Notes under the pieces: model-generated
Database searches by the model: none
What the model was told of the DNA's origin: nothing
Seen by the model: only the letters and a program-made list of their open reading frames with translations
Source of the DNA: Tethya wilhelma
Taxonomy: Eukaryota > Porifera > Demospongiae > Tethyida > Tethyidae
Direction: 5' to 3'
Length of the DNA stretch: 64,000 nt
NCBI GenBank assembly: GCA_964030475.1
Contig: CAXIPT010000001.1
Location: 22,970,776-23,034,775, forward strand
Part shown: positions 34,091 to 46,146 of the stretch, piece by piece
How positions within the stretch are numbered: position 1 is the first letter of the stretch
Layout of the letters: every line of letters starts with the position of its first letter
Translations under genes and position numbers: made by a program

Positions 34091-37000
34091 CTAGAAGCCC
34101 TCATAAGTGACAGTTGTTCTGTTTCCAAGCACTGATTGAACCTCACGGCGAATCTCGTCCAGAGTAGCTTGACGCAGGTCATCGGAGGGACAGGCTTCAC
34201 CTTCTGGCTCAGAGGGTGGGAGAGTGACTATTGGATGTACTGTGGTAAACAAGTTTAAAATTATCATCAATGCAGATTATAGTAGGCATAGATTCATGAA
34301 GAACATTATAATAATTTTGTCTTGAATAAATCAGAATGACTACAGGAGGCCGACTATACCATTATGACTTAACTTACACGGCTTTGTGCAAGTAGATCCA
34401 TCTCCTACATAACCAAGCTTACATTCACAACTGTAACCCTTTTCCAAGTCAGTACAGACAGCATTTTCATTATCACAGACATCAAGAGACACCTCACATT
34501 CATTGATTACATCTGCATAATATTATGGCAAAGATATGCATTCAGGATGGCACAGTTACCCTCACTGATTACACAAACTCATGGCTCTACACAACGAATA
34601 AACATGTATTATGGTGCTTCTCAAACTAAATTTTATTGCATGTTTATTGCAAGCAGTGTTGATCATGTTAATGCATGACATTTTACATGCGTCATAATTT
34701 TTTAACTGATTTTTCCATAATTTTTTAACTGCGCATGCATATTAATAACTGAGTTTCCTCATTGCGCACGATACACAAAAGTCAACAATGCATGCATGCA
34801 TACCACCCGAGCCCACGCCAACACGGTGATAACAACAACAACAACAACCTTTACACCACAATTCACCCCCTCCCTTCAAGAATAATGTTATGTAGAACAC
34901 TTATAGAACAATAACCAACATACCTGGCAGGGGTTGTCTTGATAAATCCACTGTTGCAATACCAAATGTCAATCTGGAAGCTTGTGCTGCTCCTGGCTCT
35001 GTTATCAAAGTTGTCAAAGCACCATCACGAAGACAATTGACTCTTTGGACTCTCCAGTCAGTGTAGTACACAGCACCATTGAAGTATGACACACCAAGAG
35101 GTCTTTGGTTAACTCCACGCACTGTAGCCCGTTCAGATCCATCCACGTTGGCTGTTTCGATGTTATGTCCACCATAATTGGTCCAGTAGAGCTTCTGATT
35201 TGATATGTCCACTGTAATGGAATAGGCATCATTGATTCCACCAGAGACTATCACTTCTCATCCTGTTCCATCAAGATGAGATCTCTCAATTCTTTTTGCC
35301 CCAGTATCAAGCCAATACAACCAGCTACAAGAGAGAAAAGATATTCGTTCATAGCAGAATATTGCACAGTTTAATTCCATACTTATTGATTGGATCAACG
35401 GCTATCTTTCTTGGAGTATTAATTCCATTCCCACTGGCAACAGTCCAATACGTGTTGTTATTGAGGTCATAAACCTCTATCTCATCTTCCAGTATATCAG
35501 GGTAGTACAACCTATTGTTGACCCAGTCCAATGCCATTCCTCCTGTAATTTTAAAAAAATTAATTATACATCATCATCATAACTTAAACATTCAATAATC
35601 ATACAAACTCATATCTGCAATAATCAACTATACTCACTACAAGTCATGTAAAAGAATAGTCACTACGTAATTAAAGCAATTATAATTATAAGTAATATTG
35701 ACAATGAAAACTATTTTCTTGTATAACAATAATTCAGCGAGTATGCATTGGCATTATATTATATCACTCTATTTACACATTAATTTTACATCACTGCATA
35801 TATACTTAGAGTATGTGTGCAGCTAGTCCTTACTAGGCCTTTGCAAATTATGCTTAATTTTTTGCCCATTATGCTATGCTCTAATTCTCACAATTTCACC
35901 TATTATGCTCCACAATTTTACCTATTATGCTCAACGTTTTCGTGTTAAAATCCATAATTTGTCATGCAAAATACGCAACATCTACCAAGATATCTAGATC
36001 AATAATTTTGAGTGCAATTTGACACAACTGTCATTAAGATAAGATGCCATTGTTTATAAGGTGATTTATCTAGAATAAAAGCAGAGAGATAAATTAAACC
36101 TTAACCCTCGTAGATATTCAAACCTACAGTAGATAGTAAGAAAGTGTTCAACTTTATAATTCATATTAAAGGGGGGCTGACATGAAAAACTGAAAAAATT
36201 ATTTTTTGGTATCAAACTGTAGCTCAGGTGGTGTACATTTGGAATATCAGGTTTGTTTTTTTTTATTGCAAGTCTACAGTTGACAATAGCCCCAAGAATT
36301 GAGCTAAAAAATCACTGCAAAATGAGATTGCAATGTATTTCCTTGATGGGCGGGGTTTACGTGTGACGTCACGGGGGGAACGAGTTCAGCGCAAAGAAGC
36401 ACAAAGCATAGCCTGGTTGCTGTTTTCTAGCCCCCATAGTGAAGGGCTGAGTTGCTGCAGGATGTTCTAACACATATTGTGAAGATGTCAGTCTTTTTAA
36501 GTTCCCAAAGATCCTGTTATACGTTGCAAATGGGCGAAAAAAATACAGAGAACAAGAGCAAATTGGTCAGGTCCAGCCTGAGACCATTTTGAGGTTGCCT
36601 GACTTCTCTGATCAGATCTGAGGGGCATGCAGAAGAGAAGAAGACATAAATCTGATGCCATTCCAACTATATTCCAGAGGTCCACCAAGTATCTATTGCA
36701 GGACCAAGTTTTGAGAAGGTTCAGCCTGTAGTACTGTCGGACTTCAAATTATTATCGAAAGAGATCATCAAGCAGGCCACCTATATCCATGATGGTTCAA
36801 AGCCAAATAGTGGCAGACTCAGAGCTGTTTATGAAGAGAGAGAGAGAGGGTAAGCCTAGTAGATCATATATACAGGACAGAATTAAAAATAGCATTCAAG
36901 TTTCAAGCTCGTATTACTGTAACCATGTCTACTATTAGATACTATAACTGGATTACTGGATCATGAACCAGAACCCGTACGAGTCGGAGAGACAAGTATA

Positions 37001-40000
37001 GCATCTGAGGAAGCAGCATCCCAGCTTCAATGTGATACTGGAGTTTAAGTTACCCCAGAAAGGAAGGTTTCAAACCAGTAGCAGGACAAAATTAAATCAG
37101 TTTTGTTGGTATGCGAAGCATGACATACTTACCATTACATGTTGAAAAATTTTTTGTTATAGAATTTACAGTCAGTGCTAATCCACTCTAACTGACACAA
37201 TATTTATTACTTATAGGTCTGTAGGTAAAAATTAAGCCAGATGTGCGTTCTGTTGCAGAATACGTTGATGTACCTATAATTATGAAAGCAACCATTAGAC
37301 AATGTACAGAGGGAATCAGTATCAAACCACTTTGACCCCAGCTCCTCTCAGTAGCCAGTAGGAGGGACGGCCTCAGGTTGATAAGCCTACTGCCATCAAA
37401 TTTAAAGTCATGACATTAAATTTGTAATTATCAGATTCTCATTTGAACAATTTGGGCCATTGTTCAAGTTGTGAGACATGTGCATGATGAAAAGTTTGGA
37501 TGGTGTCACTGTTCAGTTATGTTAGTGGTGGCTGGGTACTTGAATCCAATATAAAGCCCATCAGTAGTGGCACAACTATATAAGTAACGTAACTCGTTCT
37601 GTCCTTCCTAACCACCTCCAGCAGAGTATGTTAGCTGTCAGTAAGCAGTAAACCTGTATTGCCTGAAAAGATAATGAAAAGCAGTTAGTAAATTAATGTA
37701 CAATAGCTATAATAATACTATTTTGGTTAACTCACTCATGTCAGGGTCACCACAGTCACAGATATCGGTAGGTGAAGAAGTAACTTTGTTCTAACCCAAA
37801 CATTAAGGCATACAGCACCAAACACCTCATGTTCGACTATACAATTGACTGTGTCTGATTCAGCTTCCATCTTGTCACAGAGCATCGGATTTTTTTGCAG
37901 CACAGACAGTGGACATTGTACTGAACACAGTGCCCGGACCACACTGCCACCTGAGCTACAATTGTCCATATAAAATTAATATTTATAAACAAAATGTATG
38001 AAAATTATAGCTGATAGACTCACCAATCAGTGCTTCCTAGCCTATCCTGTTTTGCATATTCGTCAGATGAATCTCAGTCCAGAGTCTCCACAGCTGTCAC
38101 TTCCAGCAGATTGTTCATACAAGTATGGCTCAATTCTGTGTGAGCTTCCATCACTATCTGAAGCACTGTCTTGGCTTTCAAAGGGAGGGGATGAATAACC
38201 AAGGCTCAAAACATTACTGCTTGCACTTGAATCATCGTTGTTGTTGTCAATAGCAGAGCTGTGGCTCGAGGAAGAGCTGTGTTCAGCCATTAGTTAGCTA
38301 CAAAACGCGTAGAGACGTTCCCCCCGTGACGTCACGTAGTAGCTCCACCCAAACAGGAAATACAGAAATTTGTCTTTCCAGGTGGAGTCAGCTCACCTCA
38401 GATAATGCAAGTTTTTACTGCTTTAGAATTTTTTGTGATTTTTTTGACTATTTTTCCTCTAACTTACACCACTTAAAGTACATTTTGNNNNNNNNNNNNN
38501 NNNNNNNNNTACTTACCATTACATGTTGAAAAATTTTTTGTTATAGAATTTACAGTCAGTGCTAATCCACTCTAACTGACACAATATTTATTACTTATAG
38601 GTCTGTAGGTAAAAATTAAGCCAGATGTGCGTTCTGTTGCAGAATACGTTGATGTACCTATAATTATGAAAGCAACCATTAGACAATGTACAGAGGGAAT
38701 CAGTATCAAACCACTTTGACCCCAGCTCCTCTCAGTAGCCAGTAGGAGGGACGGCCTCAGGTTGATAAGCCTACTGCCATCAAATTTAAAGTCATGACAT
38801 TAAATTTGTAATTATCAGATTCTCATTTGAACAATTTGGGCCATTGTTCAAGTTGTGAGACATGTGCATGATGAAAAGTTTGGATGGTGTCACTGTTCAG
38901 TTATGTTAGTGGTGGCTGGGTACTTGAATCCAATATAAAGCCCATCAGTAGTGGCACAACTATATAAGTAACGTAACTCGTTCTGTCCTTCCTAACCACC
39001 TCCAGCAGAGTATGTTAGCTGTCAGTAAGCAGTAAACCTGTATTGCCTGAAAAGATAATGAAAAGCAGTTAGTAAATTAATGTACAATAGCTATAATAAT
39101 ACTATTTTGGTTAACTCACTCATGTCAGGGTCACCACAGTCACAGATATCGGTAGGTGAAGAAGTAACTTTGTTCTAACCCAAACATTAAGGCATACAGC
39201 ACCAAACACCTCATGTTCGACTATACAATTGACTGTGTCTGATTCAGCTTCCATCTTGTCACAGAGCATCGGATTTTTTTGCAGCACAGACAGTGGACAT
39301 TGTACTGAACACAGTGCCCGGACCACACTGCCACCTGAGCTACAATTGTCCATATAAAATTAATATTTATAAACAAAATGTATGAAAATTATAGCTGATA
39401 GACTCACCAATCAGTGCTTCCTAGCCTATCCTGTTTTGCATATTCGTCAGATGAATCTCAGTCCAGAGTCTCCACAGCTGTCACTTCCAGCAGATTGTTC
39501 ATACAAGTATGGCTCAATTCTGTGTGAGCTTCCATCACTATCTGAAGCACTGTCTTGGCTTTCAAAGGGAGGGGATGAATAACCAAGGCTCAAAACATTA
39601 CTGCTTGCACTTGAATCATCGTTGTTGTTGTCAATAGCAGAGCTGTGGCTCGAGGAAGAGCTGTGTTCAGCCATTAGTTAGCTACAAAACGCGTAGAGAC
39701 GTTCCCCCCGTGACGTCACGTAGTAGCTCCACCCAAACAGGAAATACAGAAATTTGTCTTTCCAGGTGGAGTCAGCTCACCTCAGATAATGCAAGTTTTT
39801 AGTGCTTTAGAATTTTTTGTGATTTTTTTGACTATTTTTCCTCTAACTTACACCACTTAAAGTACATTTTGGTGCAAAAAAATTTTTGCATGTCAGCCCC
39901 CCTTTAAATGTTTTTGCTCAAATTATGCCAGGAATTCACCTATTATGCCAGCATAATTCTCTGATTCTAATGCTTACCTATTATGCTCAAAATTATGCTA

Positions 40001-41149
40001 GCATAATTTGCAAAGGCCTAGTCCTTACTCAAACGTTCCAAGAGTTGAGTAGTACCAGGCACAGTCCTAGCCACACGAAGAGCAACAGGTTCAGCACCAT
40101 CAATTTTCATATCAAGTGACCAAAGCTTGCTAGGTATACCACCATCACACTCTTCATTCCAGTACACAAATCCTCGCCTGTATGATATTATGCATGATCT
40201 AATGTGTTGTAACTGCTATGTATATCTGCTAGATGTAGTTTGCTCCCCAGAAAATCCCAGCTGATTAACCATTCTTCATATAATTGTATCTATGTTGACT
40301 ATACTGGAAGGAATAAAACATAAATTATGATTAAGTGTATAGGGATATAAAATTCATAATTATTAATAATTAATTTCAGAGGGCTCTTGTGATAGCGAAT
40401 TTTTTACATTCCTTTTGTGGTATAACGTATATGTTACTGGAGATAACTATAATAAGCAAACATAATATGCAGTACGTAGTGCACATTCATTTCATTGATC
40501 ACTAAAAATGCTTTTTTGGCCAAGAGAAGTAACTGTTATATGTTATATTGATAAAACAACACATTGTCATAGAAAAATTAATATGACAATTCTAATGGAT
40601 ATATTGTCTCCAAATCATTTTCACAGCTACAGCTACAGGCATGTACGATCAGAGTTACATGCTAAGATTATATTAAAGGCTGCATGGTGTGGATGTGTAC
40701 ACACAGCTAAATAGGTATTGTGGTGAACACTTATACCACAACCATACCTGTCAAACTTGAGTATCATTAATTTTGATAAACATGACATTGTGTGCTGACC
40801 TTATGTCATAGTCAACACGATTTGGACAGTGTTCAGTCCTGGAAGCACCAGTGAGAATTGTTTCTGGATCAGAACCATCCAGGTTGATCACTCTGATCTC
40901 CTTCTTATAAACAGAGTACAGGATGAAAGGTGGCCCACGAATGACTATAAGTATGAAGCAAAATACAACAATCAGATGCATAATTACAATGAGTACTGAT
41001 ACAACAGATTTGATGATCAGTATATTGATCATCAGTATCAACTATAACTTACATTGTACTGATTGTCCTCGGGTTGGTTCTGTAACAAGGCACACAAAGA
41101 AAATCAACATGCACATGTACCCAAACACCTTGCATAGTGTCATGGCCAT
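34091..41149 (-). CDS. Secreted LDLR class B (YWTD)/EGF protein with an in-frame TGA
   Basis: Seven exons on the minus strand: 41149-41053 (signal peptide, MAMTLCKVFGYMCMLIFFVC), 40944-40800, 40177-40029, 35542-35383, 35324-34924, 34512-34378 and 34239-34091, about 410 residues with consistent phases. Exons 2-5 carry YWTD-type propeller strands (FVYWNEECDGG, ALDWVNNRLYY, KLYWTNYGGHNIE, AVYYTDW). Exon 6 is a calcium-binding EGF module (VINECEVSLDVC, six cysteines). Exon 7 is a short acidic tail with no membrane segment, so secretion is likely; its ligand is unknown. In exon 5 the codon at 35258-35260 is TGA, in the frame otherwise open on both sides, within HLDGTG-stop-EVIVSGG. Arg (CGA) is the likely ancestral codon. 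The allele may therefore be null, or the base a sequencing error. Intron 3 holds a 4.2-kb transposon. Confidence 0.78.
37126..38487. repeat. Contig-end overlap, copy 1 (probable assembly artefact)
   Basis: 1,362 bp repeated after the 22-N gap at offset +1384, with a single difference noticed (C at 38418, G at 39802). The edges coincide with the gap edges. Confidence 0.85.
37560..38290 (-). pseudogene. Decayed P2X7 intracellular-domain-like gene (transposon cargo), copy 1
   Basis: Starts MAEHSSSSSHSSAIDNNNDD at 38290 and runs through a Ser/Asp-rich part to HRIEPYLYEQ, typical of the N-terminal side of P2X7-intracellular-domain-like proteins. A frame change then gives RLGSTDW before a GTGAGT donor. 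After a roughly 100-bp intron come Cys-rich family motifs split over two frames around an A7 run (HCLCCKK, then NCIVEHEVFGAVCLNVWV). Farther down, YRFTAY-stop-QLT and LGRTERVTL match the end of the domain. The domain binds metal through its cysteines and occurs in P2X7 receptors and many invertebrate proteins. Multiple frame breaks and stops mark it as a relic. Confidence 0.65.
38510..39871. repeat. Contig-end overlap, copy 2, with second view of the P2X7-ID relic
   Basis: Second copy of 37126-38487. The relic gene reappears here (start codon at 39674). The block continues into the right end of the nested element. Confidence 0.85.
40178..40799. other. Intron 2 of the YWTD gene
   Basis: AT-rich intron of about 620 bp with no further feature seen. 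Confidence 0.5.
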
Positions 41150-41787
41150 CGTCCTCAGTCTCTTTTGTGAACAGTTGCACAATACTGCAACTAGTGGTTG
41201 ATTACACTGATATCAAGATCAAATATTATCAACCCTTCCTTTTATCATTGTGACTGCACTCAGAGACCTTTAGACAAGCGATGGTGCATGAATGCTAGTG
41301 CATTATAAAATCATCTAACTACTATGATGAGTGGGAACAGGACTTTAGTTCCGCATGTCTTGAAACTATATAGTACAATAATCAGAATCAATGGAGGAAA
41401 TCAAGTGAGATGTATACAGTAGACTCTCCATTAATGGACACTCCCAACAGCGGAGTCCCAGGACATCTACCTTACATGGGATAAAGTGTTGTGTCCCAAC
41501 TGCTTTTCCTATGCATTCTGTATATACTTAGAAAACACCCGAATAACAGCCTCTTCTTATTTCCGGACAATGGACTGCAGGCCTGGGGGGAAGTGTAGGC
41601 CACTGCCAAGCCATGGCTAGTAGTAATCTTTTGATTTATCAAGGATGCAGCTCTCAAGAAAATCCAGTCTCACAACAGACTATGAAAAGTATGGGGTGCC
41701 AAAGTGACAATATTCCAATCACATGTTATTCACTCCATTATGATATCAGATGTCTGATCAGTACTGATACTCGGACATTACTGATAT
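41150..41787. other. Upstream region of the YWTD gene
   Basis: Non-coding. Presumed promoter just above 41149. TGATATCA-type palindromes cluster near 41738-41790 and again at 42790-42870. Confidence 0.4.
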
Positions 41788-42196
41788 CACAAGTAGTAAA
41801 AATTTCAAAAAAATAAATAGTGTAGGAATGGGCAGTGCGTTAAAAAGTATTGGAACAAGGCATATTGTCTCAATTTCGGCACATGACTACTTCATTTTTA
41901 TTCTTGATCCCTCATGCATATAGATCCTCAGTGTAATAAATCCAATGATGCATGTGCGACAATAGTATCATAGCTTATTTTTGCATTGGTTCAAATTCCT
42001 ACTAATCAGTTGGTTATGCTGTGGAGTAAACTAAATTATTATAAAACAAACAGGTAACTTAAACTGGACTGCCAGCCAAGAGTTGGGTATAAACATGAAG
42101 TAGTCATGTGCCGAAATTGAGACAATGTCATGCCTTGTTCCAATACTTTTTAACGCACTGCCCATTCCTACACTATTGAAATTTTTACTACTTGTT
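41788..42196. mobile_element. 409-bp element with ~100-bp inverted repeats
   Basis: CAAGTAGTAAAAATTTCA, TAGTGTAGGAATGGGCAGTG and GCACATGACTACTTCAT on the left recur inverted on the right (from about 42092), with a short insertion on each side. The roughly 190-bp core is non-coding. The target duplication is not clear. Confidence 0.8.
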
Positions 42197-43279
42197 CATT
42201 CACTTTTTTCAACACTACAGTATGGAGACTATTAGAGACTGGTTAGTCCCTATAAAAAGCTTGAGTAGAGGCTACATGCACTACTTTATGCTGGAAGAGG
42301 CTAATGCGCATGCGCATAATACTAATGCCACGTGAATAATGACCTTTGAACTCTACCTACAAAGATCGCTGCACTGTAGTACATAAATTTATATAAAAAG
42401 TTTCTAGTTTTTGTTTAGGCCTATTTATGATCAAAACGAGTATCAAGGAATGTAGTACCTATGAAAATAATTTACTTTGTGCTGTCAAAGTTGGCTCAAC
42501 ACATTCTGGTTCTGTGGAAATCCCTTTCAAGTAAGTCAGTTAGGAAGTACGTAAGTACTGAGACGAACAAAAATGGCACTATGCATATATGGTGGCTTCC
42601 CACTCGCGCTCTCCACGAGAGCTGTGGAAGTTTTTGTGAGTCTTAGGCCTTGCATGCAGTTGGTATAAATCTGTCACTATGAGCCTCTGAGCAACTTTGA
42701 AGGTTTAATTTTGTTTGACTAGATTTTTATAGTGACCAACATTTTGTATTGTGTCTATGGGACAGTCGGTCCATTCCTACTATACGTACTACCGTACGTA
42801 TCAGTGATATCAGACGTGACTGATATCATGTTGGTCATGTCTGATATATCGGACGGGCCTGATATCATAAGATCAGTTTTATATATGAGCAGGCTGCTTT
42901 TATAACAGACATATCATATTTTATGTGCAACCTGAAAATATTCAAAAGCAGTCACTTCTATAATATTTCCGGTTTTAATGACGTCACTGCACTGTACGGC
43001 CGGCTATTGCTTTGTAAGTATATTGACAACCTTTACCTAAATCTGCAAGACAATACTAAAGTCCAAAACAGCCAAAATCAAGTTTATACTGATTGTAGTA
43101 GTAATTGGCTGACGAGCAACATACCCTCACATGTAGATGCATAATAATTATAATTACAGTGTGAATATTATTTACAACTAGAGTAAGCCACCGAAAATCA
43201 GACACTGCATATAATCGGACGTGCACAGAGTTCAAAGGCAAGCAGCTGCTAGTGGTTAAAATAGATACACATAGATAAC
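42197..43279. other. Intergenic AT-rich DNA ending at a gap
   Basis: No supported gene. Contains the TGATATCA-rich patch at 42790-42870. The contig ends at the N at 43280. Confidence 0.5.
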
Positions 43280-43280
43280 N

Positions 43281-44188
43281 TTCTCCTGCTATTGTGGAGA
43301 TGTGTATGTCCTGCGTTCATTAAAAATATTTATACCAAAGTTGCTACCTATGAATTCACTTGGTTTACAAGATTTAAAACAAGGCTCAATGAGTTCATCG
43401 AAATGTACGAAGTACCCCATACTGCCAAGCATCGCTACTGGACTGGCTTATTGCTACTGGCCCGGATCATCCTCTACCTATTCTCAGCACTCAACATCAT
43501 TGATGATCCCAACCTAAACCTAAGTTTTATCATAGTCGTAGTGGGTGGTATCCAACTGTGGAGTAAACTAGCCGGGAAAGTTTACAAGAGATGGATTCAT
43601 GGTACACTAGAAAGTGCCTACTTTTTCAATTTAATAATATTTTCACTCTTCACTCTATACTTCAGAGCATCTAATGGAAACCAAGCACCAGTGGCATACA
43701 CTTCGATTTCTGTTGCTTTTCTAACATTTATAGCTACAATTATTTACCACATTTACGAATTCATCTATAAACCAGTGTATCGTAAACTTCAAGAAAAAAG
43801 TTGCATAATCATCTCTCAACCACGCTGTCAACGAAGGAGTACAATATTAATAGAAAGATCTGACTCAGATTCATCCATCGATTCATTACTGCAAAATGTA
43901 CCAGAAACAGAATTTGACTGCAACCTTCCATATCAGGATACTCTCACAGACAATGAGGAGCAAATATCAGTGAGTGTTGAAGACCAACAAAATTTAGGAT
44001 TGCTACAGAGCAATAGAGAATGTGACACAAACAATCAACTACCAATCCAAAACGGAGACCCAGAAGAGTTAACTGAGCTATGTAGTGGACATCAGATACC
44101 AAACAGAAATGAAGCAAGAAGTACTGGAGATACACACACAGTTGCAGTCATTGAATTATCTAACTTTAATGGGGATACTAACTGCTAA
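43281..44188 (+). CDS. C-terminal part of a multi-TM sponge receptor-like protein, truncated by a gap
   Basis: The frame is open right up to the N at 43280, so the 5' part is missing; the TTG at 43292 is not a credible start. About 300 residues remain. They contain several hydrophobic helices (HRYWTGLLLLARIILYLFSA, LNLSFIIVVVGGIQLW, AYFFNLIIFSLFTLYF, ISVAFLTFIATIIYHIYEFI) matching the last helices of the proteins at 53232-55189 and 58941-62759. A long Ser/Asp/Glu-rich cytosolic tail includes ERSDSDSSIDSLLQNVP, whose SIDSL core is shared with the 53232 protein. It is probably a cell-surface receptor or transporter of the Pmp-like/multi-TM family; function unknown. Confidence 0.7.
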
Positions 44189-45147
44189 AAATACATAAGT
44201 AAAATACATGTGCAACCATACACATTAGCTTGTGCACACATACAGACTGAAAATGGAAAAAGTAAAGACTGAAACTTCAAAACTAAGCAATTTTGGCATA
44301 TTATTTAATATTTCCTTGTTTTTCAGTAAAGATTATGACTTTGCATAAATTTCCCATACAGAAACTAGTAGTACATTGAGTACAGGGAAATTGCCTCGCG
44401 CAGATATGGGCATTCCTTGAATCACAAAAGCAGTATTGTTAGCAGCATAATATTATATTCTCTATTATCTATGTTAGTAGCTAGTGCTAAGCTAGCTAGA
44501 ATCACTGAATCTGATTGCTTATTGTGCAGGTAATCATAATCATTCTGCAAGAGTCACAGTGGTAGCAAGACGGCTAGTAACTCTCACCTCTTCTGGTGTT
44601 AGCTAGAGAGTCTGTCACACTACTGCTATGACAGTAGTACAGTACAGTTTAGTGTGGGCACTTGCATGCACGTGTTCAGTGACATTGATTGGTAAAGGTC
44701 ATCAAATTCAAATGCATAACTGGAAGAATTATTGCTAAATTGGCACAGTTTTCATCACACTTAATTGGCAGGCTACTTCCACAATTTTTGGTCCTGTACG
44801 ACTACACTGCCTTGTGCTAAGGCGCTCGGCAATAAAATTGTACAATACATAATATACAAAGAAGGTTTCAATATAAAGTAAAATTGGTCAGAAGAGTCTA
44901 AACCTTAGTGAAGTTGTTCAGCTATAAGTGACCAAAACTTGGCAAACAGACACAACTAAGAGTACAATTGACTAGTACTACAACTTGTCACAAAATATTC
45001 ATGACGTATTTAAGTCTAAATACCATACAAAGCCCATCTCTCTCTCTATTATACTGAAATAACTATACCAAGAGTACAGGGTGATCAAACTACTGTTTTG
45101 TTAACCTGGAGACTATCACTGTTCCTAGCCCTATTTATGCAACTTAC
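44189..45147. other. Spacer where the last HEATR1 exons would be expected
   Basis: No reading frame resembles the final ~120 residues of HEATR1 on the minus strand. The sequence is AT-rich and non-coding as far as I can see. Confidence 0.5.
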
Positions 45148-45991
45148 CTGATCTATCAATGGTTGTAGCAAGGTTTCAAACCTTTCTTTGGTCAAGAAAG
45201 AATTCTTATCATAGAGAAAGACCTTCTCAAGACATTGCAAAATATAAGACAGCAGCAAACAACTTCTTCCAGAACCATCAGAATCATTTGTAGGTTCATC
45301 ACCACCATCAGAGGAAAAGAAAGGTGATTCTGAACATCAAAGATTATACACATGTGGCGAAAAAATGATAGTGAATCTTAAGATGTATGCTGAAATTTGT
45401 TTACAGCTAATGATGGGCATTATTTTGACACAAAATACTGGCTGTTGTTACCTTGTTTTCTGATATGATTTTTCTCCAGAAGATTAGAGGCATTTTTGAC
45501 AATGTGGCCAGCAAACAAAAGGAATAGACCTTTCAGTCTTCCTGCAACACTGCATGAGAACATAACATCATACAATAATATAATGGGCACCAGTATTTAC
45601 ACTGAAGCTAGGTGTGTGAGGTACATACCGTGCTTGGCATTAACTAAAACAATATCTGAGAGAATAATCTGGCTTTATAAATGGTAGCAACTACACATTT
45701 TGTATGGATGGCATCATCCATTTCATCAAATCAGATGATATGGGAGGGATTTGAGTATGGTCAGTAGTCTAAGAGCCATGTCACCATGTGACTCTAAAAA
45801 AAGGCCTCCACATCGCTTACACTGCCTGCTTCTGTAGCCAGTAAGCCAGAACTCAAGCAAAAGAAGACTATAGTATCTAGCTATCAAAAATTTCTGAGGT
45901 GAACATTGATGGGCACACACATGTACACCAACACACACGCACATGCACACACACGTACACAAACACACACGCACATGCACACACACATACA

Positions 45992-46071
<80 letters not shown>

Positions 46072-46072
46072 N

Positions 46073-46146
<74 letters not shown>

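Larger units (their letters stand above)
36171..39902. mobile_element. Nested element with TTAA target sites, carrying a P2X7-ID relic
   Basis: Inside the hAT-like element, TTAA then AGGGGGGCTGACATG begins around 36167-36184 and CATGTCAGCCCCCCT then TTAA ends around 39889-39907. TTAA duplication plus short GC-rich inverted repeats suggest a piggyBac-like non-autonomous element; boundaries are good to a base or two. An inner inverted match includes GTGACGTCACGGGGGGAACG. The length includes the 1,384-bp assembly duplication. Confidence 0.65.
35834..40020. mobile_element. hAT-like transposon, 8-bp TSD at a splice donor
   Basis: Ends TAGGCCTTTGCAAATTATGC and GCATAATTTGCAAAGGCCTA are perfect inverted repeats. 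Flanking GTCCTTAC at 35826-35833 and 40021-40028 is an 8-bp duplication, the hAT hallmark. Both subterminal regions repeat CCTATTATGCT-like motifs, as expected for transposase binding sites. The true length is about 2.8 kb once the internal contig overlap is removed. No hAT transposase is visible; the interior is largely a nested element. Confidence 0.85.

Noticed and set aside
35258..35260. TGA as a selenocysteine codon in the YWTD gene
   Set aside because: Position in a propeller loop, no redox motif and no reason to expect a SECIS element; a point mutation or error is simpler.
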